Positions 14,571 to 20,548 of a stretch of 20,548 nt of DNA are shown here, in pieces (the first letter of the stretch is position 1; every line of letters begins with the position of its first letter). The notes beneath the pieces were generated by a model that saw only the letters and a program-made list of their open reading frames with translations, was not told where the DNA came from and did not search any database. The DNA lies in the NCBI GenBank assembly GCA_964436125.1, contig CAYTBT010000041.1, positions 1 through 20,548 on the forward strand. Reading direction: 5' to 3'. The stretch is from CAYRFF01 sp964436125 (GTDB lineage Bacteria > Bacteroidota > Bacteroidia > Chitinophagales > Saprospiraceae). Both the position numbers and the translations under genes were made by a program.

Positions 14571-15215
14571 ATGGAACTCAGTAAATACATCGATCACACA
14601 CAATTGAAAGCATTTGCGACAAGCGATGACATAGTCAACTTGTGCAAGGAGGCAATACAATATAATTTCTATGCCGTCTGTGTCAATGGATGCTATGTCG
14701 CCGATGCTCATAAATATCTAGCAGACAGCGATATCAAGATAGCAGCAGTTGTCGGATTTCCTCTCGGTGCTTCAGGCGGCGATGTCAAGAAATATGAGGC
14801 CCGATCATGTATCAACGCAGGAGCCGATGAGATTGATATGGTCATAAACATTGGCTTTTTAAAAAGCGGTAAAATTGATAGCGTAGCAAGCGAAATTCAG
14901 GCAGTAAAGGAAGCGATAGGACAGAGAATCTTAAAAGTCATAATAGAAACCTGTTATTTGACGGAAGTCGAGAAAAAAAAGGCTTGTGAAATCGCAATGA
15001 AAGCAGGAGCAGATTACGTGAAGACGTCCACGGGATTCGGGACAGGAGGCGCAAGGCTTGAGGACGTGGCACTTATGAAAGAGGTCGTGGGAGATGCCAT
15101 GAAAGTGAAAGCAGCCGGCGGAATCCGCGATCGAGAAACCGCTTTAAGATACATCGATGCAGGCGTCGAGCGCATAGGGACATCGTCCGGTATCACTATC
15201 CTTGAGCAATCATAA
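14571..15215 (+). CDS. deoC: Deoxyribose-phosphate aldolase
   Basis: The 214-residue DeoC splits 2-deoxyribose-5-phosphate into glyceraldehyde-3-phosphate and acetaldehyde, the last step of deoxynucleoside catabolism. It is a class I aldolase with a TIM-barrel fold. The Schiff-base lysine is K151 in DYVKTSTGFG, with the proton-relay residues D89 in ADEIDMVIN and K180 in MKVKAAGGIRD. The N-terminal IDHTQLK is the family start signature. Length fits the short bacterial form. deoD starts 9 bases after its stop and supplies the sugar phosphate, so the pair works as one salvage unit. Confidence 0.95.
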   Translation: MELSKYIDHTQLKAFATSDDIVNLCKEAIQYNFYAVCVNGCYVADAHKYLADSDIKIAAVVGFPLGASGGDVKKYEARSCINAGADEIDMVINIGFLKSGKIDSVASEIQAVKEAIGQRILKVIIETCYLTEVEKKKACEIAMKAGADYVKTSTGFGTGGARLEDVALMKEVVGDAMKVKAAGGIRDRETALRYIDAGVERIGTSSGITILEQS

Positions 15216-15224
15216 TTATAGAAG

Positions 15225-15932
15225 ATGAGTTTACATTTAAATGCAGAACAAGGACAGGTAGCACCTGCCGTTTTACTACCCGGCGATCCTTTACGGGCGC
15301 AATGGATTGCAGAAAATTTTCTGGAAGATACTTTTTGCTATAACGATGTGCGTGGAATGCACGGATTTACCGGTACATTCCGGGGAAAGCGCATTTCTGT
15401 CCAGGGAACGGGAATGGGAATCCCTTCTACTGCAATTTACGTCAATGAATTAATCAATGATTATGGCGTGAAAAGGCTGATACGCGTAGGCTCGGCCGGT
15501 TCCTATCAAGCTGATATCAACCTTTATGATATCGTAATTGCAATGGCTGCCTCAACTACATCGGCAATTAATAAAACTCAGTTTGGCTATGCGAGCTATG
15601 CTCCTACCGCTGATGGGAAGCTCTTCTTGCAAGCTGTGCAGATGGCCAATGATCTGGATATTCCCCTTACTTGTGGGAATGTCTTGTCGGAGGATTCTTT
15701 TTATAAGGACCCGCGTGATTATAAGAAGTGGGCTGAATATGGCGTGCTCTGTGTCGAAATGGAAACCGCAGTAATATATACACTTGCCGCAAAATACGGA
15801 GTACGAGGTCTCTCTATACTGACGATTTCCGATTCTGTGATTACGCAAGAAAATATCAGTCAAAAAGCTCGTGAAAATAGCTTCCGCAAAATGATAGACA
15901 TTGCCCTTGAAACAAGTATTGCTGAATTGTAG
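15225..15932 (+). CDS. deoD: Purine-nucleoside phosphorylase, DeoD type
   Basis: The 235-residue DeoD is the hexameric purine-nucleoside phosphorylase that releases the base from (deoxy)nucleosides with phosphate and yields (deoxy)ribose-1-phosphate. It has LPGDPLRA at 18-25 (phosphate site), NDVRGMHGFTGTF at 40-52, VGSAGS at 88-93, VEMET at 177-181 (ribose binding) and the proton-donor Asp D203 in TISDSV. E. coli DeoD has the same layout and length. It is the second gene of the deoCD pair. A near copy of the DNA encoding its last residues sits 64 bases further on, in the gap before xerD. Confidence 0.95.
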   Translation: MSLHLNAEQGQVAPAVLLPGDPLRAQWIAENFLEDTFCYNDVRGMHGFTGTFRGKRISVQGTGMGIPSTAIYVNELINDYGVKRLIRVGSAGSYQADINLYDIVIAMAASTTSAINKTQFGYASYAPTADGKLFLQAVQMANDLDIPLTCGNVLSEDSFYKDPRDYKKWAEYGVLCVEMETAVIYTLAAKYGVRGLSILTISDSVITQENISQKARENSFRKMIDIALETSIAEL

Positions 15933-15969
15933 TCATATCTTGATTGTCTTTATCTTGTCCACCCTGCCG

Positions 15970-15993
15970 CTTGAAAATAGTTTTGCTGAATTG
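15970..15993 (+). repeat. Partial duplicate of the deoD 3' end
   Basis: CTTGAAAATAGTTTTGCTGA and the four bases after it match 15906-15929, the last coding bases of deoD, at 21 of 24 positions. In the same frame it reads LENSFAEL, against LETSIAEL in deoD. The rest of 15933-16087 is unremarkable. Confidence 0.5.
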
Positions 15994-16087
15994 CGATACG
16001 GCACCTGTATTTTCTTGTTCTCAATCTGTTCCACGGAATACAGAAATGCTTTTATATTATAGAAATTTTTAATATATTGCCGGAATT

Positions 16088-16981
16088 ATGGGCTGGCAAA
16101 AATCCATCCAGGACTTCAAGGCATATCTGCTGCTAGAAAGGAAACTCTCTAAGCACAGTATCGAAGCATACTTACACGATATCGGTAAGCTGGAAGAAGT
16201 CTATCCGGAAAAGAATCCGACGGACATAAGTGGAAGCGAGATTGAAAATTTCCTGGTGGAACTCAACAATGCCGAGATAGCTAAGCGTTCCCAAGCACGG
16301 ATTTTGAGCGGGATTAAGGCTTTTTATCATTTTATGCTGCTCGATAAACGGATGAAGGTCAATCCGCTGGAAAATATTGAGAGTCCGGGTATCGGGCAGA
16401 AGATTCCGGAGGTATTGACGGTCGGTGAGATTGATGCTATTCTCGCTGCAATTGATCTTTCACATCCACAAGGACACCGCAATCAAGCAATTATTGAGAC
16501 TTTATATGCCTGCGGACTCCGTGTAAGTGAGTTAATTGAACTCAAGATCTCGGATATGCACGAGGAATTGGGTTTTATCAAGGTTAAGGGAAAAAACAGT
16601 AAGGAGCGATTGATACCGATTCACAATAAGGCCTTAAAAGCCATCCGCCTTTATCGCGACAGTATGCGGAATCATCTCAATATTCAGCCTGATTACGAGG
16701 ATCATCTTTTCCTCAATCGGCGTGGAAGGAAATTGTCCCGTGTCATGATTTTTACTATTGTGAAAAATCTTGCTAGAGATGCCGGCATCAAGAAAAATAT
16801 CAGCCCGCACACCTTCCGCCATTCATTTGCCACGCACCTCGTAGAAGGTGGTGCCGATCTCCGGGTTGTACAAGATCTGCTCGGCCATGAATCTATTACC
16901 ACTACGGAAATTTACACGCACCTCGATACACAATACCTCAAGGAGACAATTATGCAATTTCATCCGATGAATAGGCGCTGA
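16088..16981 (+). CDS. xerD: Site-specific tyrosine recombinase XerD/XerC
   Basis: The 297-residue protein is a housekeeping Xer recombinase that resolves chromosome dimers at dif at the division septum. The N-terminal SAM-like domain covers about 1-100 (LLLERKLSKHSIEAYLHDI). The catalytic domain carries the full set: R145 in ACGLRVSEL, the beta-hairpin Lys in VKGKNSKERL at 166-175, H241 and R244 in HTFRHSFATHL, H267 in LLGHESITTTEIYTHL, and the nucleophile Y276. Length and order fit XerC/XerD rather than phage integrases, and no att-like repeats flank the gene. Bacteroidota members of this type are usually labelled XerD; XerC cannot be excluded. An 84-bp dispersed repeat follows 18 bases after its stop. 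Confidence 0.9.
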   Translation: MGWQKSIQDFKAYLLLERKLSKHSIEAYLHDIGKLEEVYPEKNPTDISGSEIENFLVELNNAEIAKRSQARILSGIKAFYHFMLLDKRMKVNPLENIESPGIGQKIPEVLTVGEIDAILAAIDLSHPQGHRNQAIIETLYACGLRVSELIELKISDMHEELGFIKVKGKNSKERLIPIHNKALKAIRLYRDSMRNHLNIQPDYEDHLFLNRRGRKLSRVMIFTIVKNLARDAGIKKNISPHTFRHSFATHLVEGGADLRVVQDLLGHESITTTEIYTHLDTQYLKETIMQFHPMNRR

Positions 16982-16999
16982 GGAGCTCATATTTTTTAT

Positions 17000-17083
17000 T
17001 ACCCAAAACGTGCAATAGAAATATGACTGAGAGTAATTCTGGCTTGCCAGAACCGGCTTGATTGAATGTCTAGCTGTCGAAGA
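17000..17083 (+). repeat. 84-bp dispersed repeat, copy 2
   Basis: This is the partner of 12695-12778. The hairpin TTCTGGC-TT-GCCAGAA is perfect here. The match ends at GTCGAAG; what follows differs from copy 1. The hairpin at 17131-17159 and the 21-bp companion at 17295-17315 lie downstream, the reverse of the order in copy 1. Confidence 0.75.
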
Positions 17084-17130
17084 ACCTGCCCGAAGTGGAT
17101 CCCTCCTCATTAATCCATATAGTATCAATG

Positions 17131-17159
17131 GTTTCATATAAGCTTCGCTTATATGAAAC
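17131..17159. repeat. Perfect 13-bp inverted repeat
   Basis: GTTTCATATAAGC and GCTTATATGAAAC are exact complements separated by TTC. No T-run follows, so it is not a classical terminator. A shorter version (TATAAGC-GGA-GCTTATA) lies beside copy 1 of the 84-bp repeat. Confidence 0.8.
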
Positions 17160-17316
17160 TGCACTCGATCATCATCAATTCCGATTTCTATGCCTATGGA
17201 GCATTGCATAAATTGGAGGGAAAATAGCTATCTCAGAAGACACTTATCATAAAAAGCATATTAAATGGCAGGAAGAGCTTGAATTACTACAAAAGGTAAA
17301 AATTAAAGATTACCGG
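17154..17316 (+). pseudogene. Possible frameshifted gene fragment
   Basis: From an ATG at 17154 the frame reads MKLHSIIINSDFYAYGALHK and ends at TAG (17226-17228) after LEGK. Shifting by one base at the preceding run of A gives IAISEDTYHKKHIKWQEELELL and further Lys-rich helical sequence to about 17316. The two halves look like one protein broken by a single-base deletion. I do not recognise the family. It may be chance, since the start lies inside a hairpin. Confidence 0.25.
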
Positions 17317-17334
17317 AAAACCCATAAAATTCCG

Positions 17335-17342
17335 TTAATTTG
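17335..17342 (+). promoter_or_regulatory. Near-consensus -7 element before the lptB operon
   Basis: TTAATTTG differs from TAnnTTTG at one base and ends 5 bases before the ATG at 17348, which would give an almost leaderless transcript. No -33 element was recognised. Confidence 0.3.
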
Positions 17343-17347
17343 CACTT

Positions 17348-18949
17348 ATGAAACGCCTGCTGTTTTTTACCATACTTGTAATTATCGCCGGATGTGCCCA
17401 GATGGTTGCGCCTACGGGCGGGCCGATCGATAAGACACCACCTGTACTGGATACGCTTACATCGAGTCCACTCGTGCAGACCGACTTTACCGGAAGGGAA
17501 TTGCATTTTACATTCGATGAATTTGTCGTAGTGAAGAATCCGCTACAAGAATTAATTATCTCGCCGCCACTTGAGCATTTACCGAGTCTCGTTGCTCACC
17601 GCAAGACTGTTACACTCACTCTCAACGATGAAGACACCTTACGCAAGAACACCACTTATTCTATCCAATTCAACAATGCCATTCAGGACTTTACCGAAGG
17701 GAATAGCGCCGAGGATCTCACCCTTGTATTTTCCACGGGAAGTACGATTGACAGCAATGAATTGAAGGTCAAGGTCATCGATAATATCACCGGTGATCCG
17801 ATAGAAGGTGCACATGTTATGCTCTACAAGAACCTCGCTGATTCCGCGGTCTATCGCGAGAAGCCCTATTATGCCACGGAGACCAATTCAGCAGGCATTG
17901 CCCTGCTCCGGTATCTGCACGCCGGCACCTATCATCTATTTGCGCTCATGGACGAGAACGCCAATCTTTTTTACGATCTCCCCACCGAGCATATCGGTTT
18001 CCGCGACCAGCCGATCACCATTCCTACGGATGTGACTTATACACTTAAATTATTTGAGCCCATTCAGAGGACTGTTTTAATGGACAATAGCTGTGAACCT
18101 TACGGCAAATGTGAATTCGTCTTCAATAAATCACCGGAGATGTACTCCATACAAGCCGATTCAGCAGCTGCGATACTCGCATCTTACCACAAGGAAAAAT
18201 CCATTATCATCTGGCGCAGCCCATCCGCTCGACACATCCGGTTTTATCTCGATTCCGCAGGAACAAGAATTGACACGGTAAGTGTAAAAATGAAAGCATT
18301 TGACGAAAGTCAATATGACAAAAAACAATTTCTCAGCGATAAATTGAGGAAGCGGACGGTAGAAATCAACCCATTCAAGGGCGCCATGCTTCCCATCGGA
18401 AGGCCTGTGAATGTGATAAATCGGGACTCCATCACCGTGACAGACACTGCAGGGCATAAAATCAACTTCAACATCATACTTGACAGCCTTGATTGTACAA
18501 TTCTGCATATTGGGATGAAGAAAGCGGGAGAATATGCGGTAAAATTCCTGCCCGGAGCCCTTGTGGACGTCTATGGAAAAAGCCTTCCGGATACGGTAAA
18601 ACTCGATGTCAAAGTACTCTCAGAAGATGTATTGAGTACGCTTCTCATCAGTGTTGACAGCCTGGACAAACAGAAACAGTATATTTTCCGCTTGCTGAAA
18701 GGCGAGCAGATTATCGCAGAAGATATCATCAGTGAACGAGACTCCATTCTCCTGAAATACCGGGGAATGAAGGCACAGAATTATACGATGAAACTCATTA
18801 TCGATGAGAATAAAAATGGCAAATACGATAAAGGTTCCTACGCGATTAAACAGCAGCCGGAAACTATCGTTATAAAAGAAATCCAGGGAATGCGTACCGG
18901 CTGGGATTTTAAAGCCGGCATACAAGCTATGAACAATACAGAAGAATGA
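17348..18949 (+). CDS. Ig-like domain lipoprotein, surface or periplasmic
   Basis: This 533-residue lipoprotein starts MKRLLFFTILVIIAGC, with lipidation expected at C16. An SbsA-type bacterial Ig-like domain lies at about 30-112: TPPVLDTLTSSP, FTFDEFVVVKNP and the NTTYSIQFNNAIQDFTEGN segment are its usual landmarks. A second beta domain at about 130-230 (DNITGDPIEGAHVMLYKN, AGTYHLFALMDENANLFYD) resembles carboxypeptidase-regulatory-like folds. The end, about 480-525, has a similar DENKNGKYDKGSYAIKQQPE segment. This protein type is widespread in Bacteroidota, with no proven function. Its last 4 bases overlap lptB (ATGA), so an envelope role coupled to LPS transport is a reasonable inference. 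Confidence 0.85.
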   Translation: MKRLLFFTILVIIAGCAQMVAPTGGPIDKTPPVLDTLTSSPLVQTDFTGRELHFTFDEFVVVKNPLQELIISPPLEHLPSLVAHRKTVTLTLNDEDTLRKNTTYSIQFNNAIQDFTEGNSAEDLTLVFSTGSTIDSNELKVKVIDNITGDPIEGAHVMLYKNLADSAVYREKPYYATETNSAGIALLRYLHAGTYHLFALMDENANLFYDLPTEHIGFRDQPITIPTDVTYTLKLFEPIQRTVLMDNSCEPYGKCEFVFNKSPEMYSIQADSAAAILASYHKEKSIIIWRSPSARHIRFYLDSAGTRIDTVSVKMKAFDESQYDKKQFLSDKLRKRTVEINPFKGAMLPIGRPVNVINRDSITVTDTAGHKINFNIILDSLDCTILHIGMKKAGEYAVKFLPGALVDVYGKSLPDTVKLDVKVLSEDVLSTLLISVDSLDKQKQYIFRLLKGEQIIAEDIISERDSILLKYRGMKAQNYTMKLIIDENKNGKYDKGSYAIKQQPETIVIKEIQGMRTGWDFKAGIQAMNNTEE

Positions 18950-19686
18950 TATTAAGAAGTAAGGATCTTGTAAAAAAATACGGTAGCAGAAAGGTTGTCA
19001 AGGGAGTTTCCATTGAGGTGAATCAAGGAGAAATCGTCGGCCTCCTCGGCCCCAATGGTGCGGGAAAAACAACGACCTTTTATATGGTTGTCGGCTTTAT
19101 CAGGCCATATTCCGGCCGCGTTTTCCTCGACAAGCGTGACATTACTTCATTGCCGATGTATAAACGAGCTCGCCTCGGTATTGGTTATTTGCCACAAGAA
19201 GCATCTGTATTCAGGAAGCTCAGCGTCGAGGATAATCTCATGGCCGTCCTCCAGATGACCAAGCTATCCAAGGCAGAGCGCATCGACAAAATGAACTCTC
19301 TGATTGATGAATTCAGCCTGGGGAAAGTACGCAAGAACATCGGCGATTCCCTTTCCGGTGGGGAACGTAGGAGAACAGAAATAGCGAGAGCACTCGCTAC
19401 CGATCCCAAGTTCATACTCCTCGATGAACCATTTGCCGGGATTGATCCGATAGCTGTAGAGGACATTCAGGCCATCGTCGCCAATCTCAAGTCGCGCAAT
19501 ATCGGCATCTTGATTACCGACCACAATGTGCAGGAGACCTTATCGATTACCGATCGCGCTTACCTTATGTTTGAAGGAAAAATCTTGCGCTCCGACACTG
19601 CAGAAAATCTCGCTGAGGATCCACTGGTGCGGAAAGTTTATCTGGGTGAGAGCTTTGAACTCAAGAAGAAAAAACCGAAGGCATGA
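18946..19686 (+). CDS. lptB: LPS export ABC transporter ATPase LptB
   Basis: The 246-residue LptB is the cytoplasmic ATPase of the LptB2FG complex that extracts lipopolysaccharide from the inner membrane and drives it along the Lpt bridge. All motifs are intact: Walker A GPNGAGKTT at 35-43, the Q-loop in YLPQEASVFRKLS at 81-93, the signature LSGGERRR at 136-143, Walker B FILLDEP at 156-162 and the switch His H193 in LITDHNVQE. The LPQEAS-x-FR-x-LS stretch distinguishes LptB from branched-chain amino acid transporter ATPases. It overlaps both neighbours by 4 bases, so four genes are translated as a coupled series. Other lpt genes are not in the window. Confidence 0.95.
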   Translation: MILRSKDLVKKYGSRKVVKGVSIEVNQGEIVGLLGPNGAGKTTTFYMVVGFIRPYSGRVFLDKRDITSLPMYKRARLGIGYLPQEASVFRKLSVEDNLMAVLQMTKLSKAERIDKMNSLIDEFSLGKVRKNIGDSLSGGERRRTEIARALATDPKFILLDEPFAGIDPIAVEDIQAIVANLKSRNIGILITDHNVQETLSITDRAYLMFEGKILRSDTAENLAEDPLVRKVYLGESFELKKKKPKA

Positions 19687-19949
19687 GAAAACTATATTGG
19701 CTTGTTGTCGCTTCTTTTATCGCTATGTGTTTTATTACTGCTTGCGAGGACAACAGCGTGGTAGAATTGTCTCGCTCTGAACGCAAGAAGGCAGATTCCC
19801 TTTATAACCTTCAACGCGATTCCTTGGATAAATATCTCGATTCAATCTGCTCCGCTCGCTATGACAGCATTTATGAATCGATGTATGATTCAATTCTTGA
19901 AAAGCGATTGCGCAACATCAGAAAACTCTACCCCGATGAACAGAAGTAA
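19683..19949 (+). CDS. Small lipoprotein with DSxY/DSI repeats
   Basis: This 88-residue protein opens with MRKLYWLVVASFIAMCFITAC, a lipoprotein signal with the lipobox ITAC (Cys at residue 21). The mature part is one highly charged segment with a recurring Asp-Ser motif (KADSLYNLQRDSLDKYLDSIC, RYDSIYESMYDSILEKRL) and would form an amphipathic helix, possibly a coiled coil. I do not recognise a family. It overlaps lptB by 4 bases and the next lipoprotein gene by 14 bases, so it is expressed with the LPS export gene. A structural or accessory role at the envelope is inference from position only. Confidence 0.7.
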   Translation: MRKLYWLVVASFIAMCFITACEDNSVVELSRSERKKADSLYNLQRDSLDKYLDSICSARYDSIYESMYDSILEKRLRNIRKLYPDEQK

Positions 19950-20316
19950 GATCTTCCTTTGGCTTTTCACACTTATCCTGCTATCCGCTTGCGCAAATGA
20001 GGAGCTGGAACAACAGAAACGCATCCATAACTACGTGGAAAAGCGTCTGAAAAGTCATACCAACTTTAAACAACAGAAATGCCATGATAATATACTGAAA
20101 GCAGCAATCAATGCCGTCGATAAATACATTCTCAATAATGAGGAGCTTATCCTCGCCCGTAAGAAAACTACTTCCCTTCCTCCTCGACCGACACGCCCTG
20201 TAGTAAAAAAGATTTCTGATAGCTTGAAAATAGCACCAATTATTGAGGCTGAGGCTGAGGCTGAGGTTGAGGCTAAGACTAAGGCTAAGGTTGAGGTTGA
20301 GAATGGTTATGAATGA
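19936..20316 (+). CDS. Small lipoprotein whose C-terminus is encoded by a repeat array
   Basis: I start this at the ATG at 19936, which gives MNRSKIFLWLFTLILLSAC with a textbook lipobox (LSAC, Cys at 19). The 126-residue product continues with a charged helical part (EELEQQKRIHNYVEKRL) and a Pro-rich stretch (LPPRPTRPVVKK). Its last 24 residues begin IIEAEAEAEVEA and end NGYE; all but the final few are translated from the RAGGYT hexamer array at 20245-20301. The family is unknown to me. The original stop codon was probably lost when the repeat element entered the 3' end. It overlaps the preceding gene by 14 bases and ends the operon. Confidence 0.65.
   Translation: MNRSKIFLWLFTLILLSACANEELEQQKRIHNYVEKRLKSHTNFKQQKCHDNILKAAINAVDKYILNNEELILARKKTTSLPPRPTRPVVKKISDSLKIAPIIEAEAEAEVEAKTKAKVEVENGYE
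20245..20301 (+). repeat. Hexamer array RAGGYT inside the lipoprotein gene
   Basis: There are nine units (GAGGCT three times, then GAGGTT, GAGGCT, AAGACT, AAGGCT, AAGGTT, GAGGTT) and a trailing GAG. One unit breaks the RAGGYT form. The entry point ATTGAGGCTGAGG is the same as the one behind the tag stop codon on the other strand. The array is read in the Glu/Lys-Ala/Val frame. Confidence 0.85.
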
Positions 20317-20319
20317 TCA

Positions 20320-20381
20320 TTCAAGGCGAGAATACGAGCTCAGCTTGCTGAGTGAGATAGCTCGACCTAGTCCGCCGTAGG
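20320..20381 (+). repeat. 62-bp dispersed module, copy 2
   Basis: This is inverted relative to 7680-7741, with 58 of 62 positions identical. CTCAG-CTTG-CTGAG is a perfect hairpin here, and GAGCT and AGCTC can form an outer stem. It follows the lipoprotein stop by 3 bases. Confidence 0.8.
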
Positions 20382-20390
20382 CGTGATATA

Positions 20391-20430
20391 GGCTGAGGAT
20401 GAGGATGAGGCTAAGGTTGAGGCTGAGGCG
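20391..20430 (+). repeat. Second, degenerate hexamer array
   Basis: After the 62-bp module the hexamers resume: GAGGAT twice, then GAGGCT, AAGGTT, GAGGCT and GAGGCG. The array is shorter and more worn than the first. It is followed by about 90 bases without a feature until the CTAATGGC motifs near 20502. Confidence 0.7.
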
Positions 20431-20525
20431 AAGTGGATTTGTTCTTTCGCCTCGCTCTACTCTACCAATAAAAGCACATAACAAAATCATTTACCGAAAT
20501 CAGCTAAGAGCTAATGGCTAATGGC

Positions 20526-20548
20526 TCCGCCGTAGGCGGAATGATGGA
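20526..20548 (+). repeat. TCCGCC-GTA-GGCGGA palindrome and start of 14-bp repeats, cut by the window edge
   Basis: The perfect palindrome at 20526-20540 is followed by ATGATGGA, which matches the minus-strand order at 7690-7668 (palindrome, then the 14-bp units). The element continues beyond the window. Confidence 0.6.

Noticed and set aside
16088..16981. xerD as the integrase of a mobile island
   Set aside because: The protein has the housekeeping Xer layout, its neighbours are core genes, and no att-type direct repeats or tRNA gene lie beside it.

Overview
The window comes from a member of the Bacteroidota, probably an uncultured environmental lineage; I cannot place it below phylum. The evidence is the TAnnTTTG-type -7 promoter element, a DUF2480 protein, many small lipoproteins with short signal peptides, a lipoprotein with a bacterial Ig-like domain directly upstream of lptB, and weak or absent Shine-Dalgarno sequences. 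No rRNA, tRNA or CRISPR array was seen.

Layout. (1) 1-4557 is AT-rich accessory DNA. It holds the start of a lipoprotein gene running off the left edge, a pseudogene tail of a glycosyltransferase, a complete AbiEi/AbiEii type IV toxin-antitoxin pair (722-2360), an IS21-like pair of short repeats, remnants of a ParD and a HigA antitoxin joined head to tail, a broken GNAT acetyltransferase, and two small overlapping lipoprotein genes. The tail-plus-lipoprotein arrangement at 1-493 is a diverged copy of the one at about 4250-4650, so the toxin-antitoxin region sits between two copies of one duplicated junction. (2) 4558-6886 is a two-gene minus-strand cell-surface sugar operon: an NAD-dependent epimerase followed by a family-4-like glycosyltransferase. 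(3) 7125-7553 is a small secreted, probably barrel-forming protein. (4) 7857-11010 holds minus-strand housekeeping genes: tag, a lytic transglycosylase, a DUF2480 protein, scpB and a small membrane protein. (5) 11164-16981 holds plus-strand genes: radA, a pterin dehydratase coupled to a methionine-type aminotransferase, deoC-deoD for deoxynucleoside salvage, and xerD. (6) 17348-20316 is a tightly overlapping operon: Ig-like lipoprotein, lptB and two small lipoproteins, pointing to envelope biogenesis.

The most unusual content is the dispersed repeats. A 62-bp module with palindromes, attached to an array of a 6-bp unit of form RAGGYT, occurs at 7680-7854 and in inverted orientation at 20245-20381. 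It abuts the stop codon of tag, and at the other site it has entered the coding end of a lipoprotein gene, giving it a Glu/Lys-Ala/Val tail. A second family, an 84-bp repeat with a CTTR-loop hairpin, occurs at 12695-12778 and 17000-17083, with companion pieces in permuted order. These are the best candidates for something undescribed. The protein-coding genes are otherwise members of known families.
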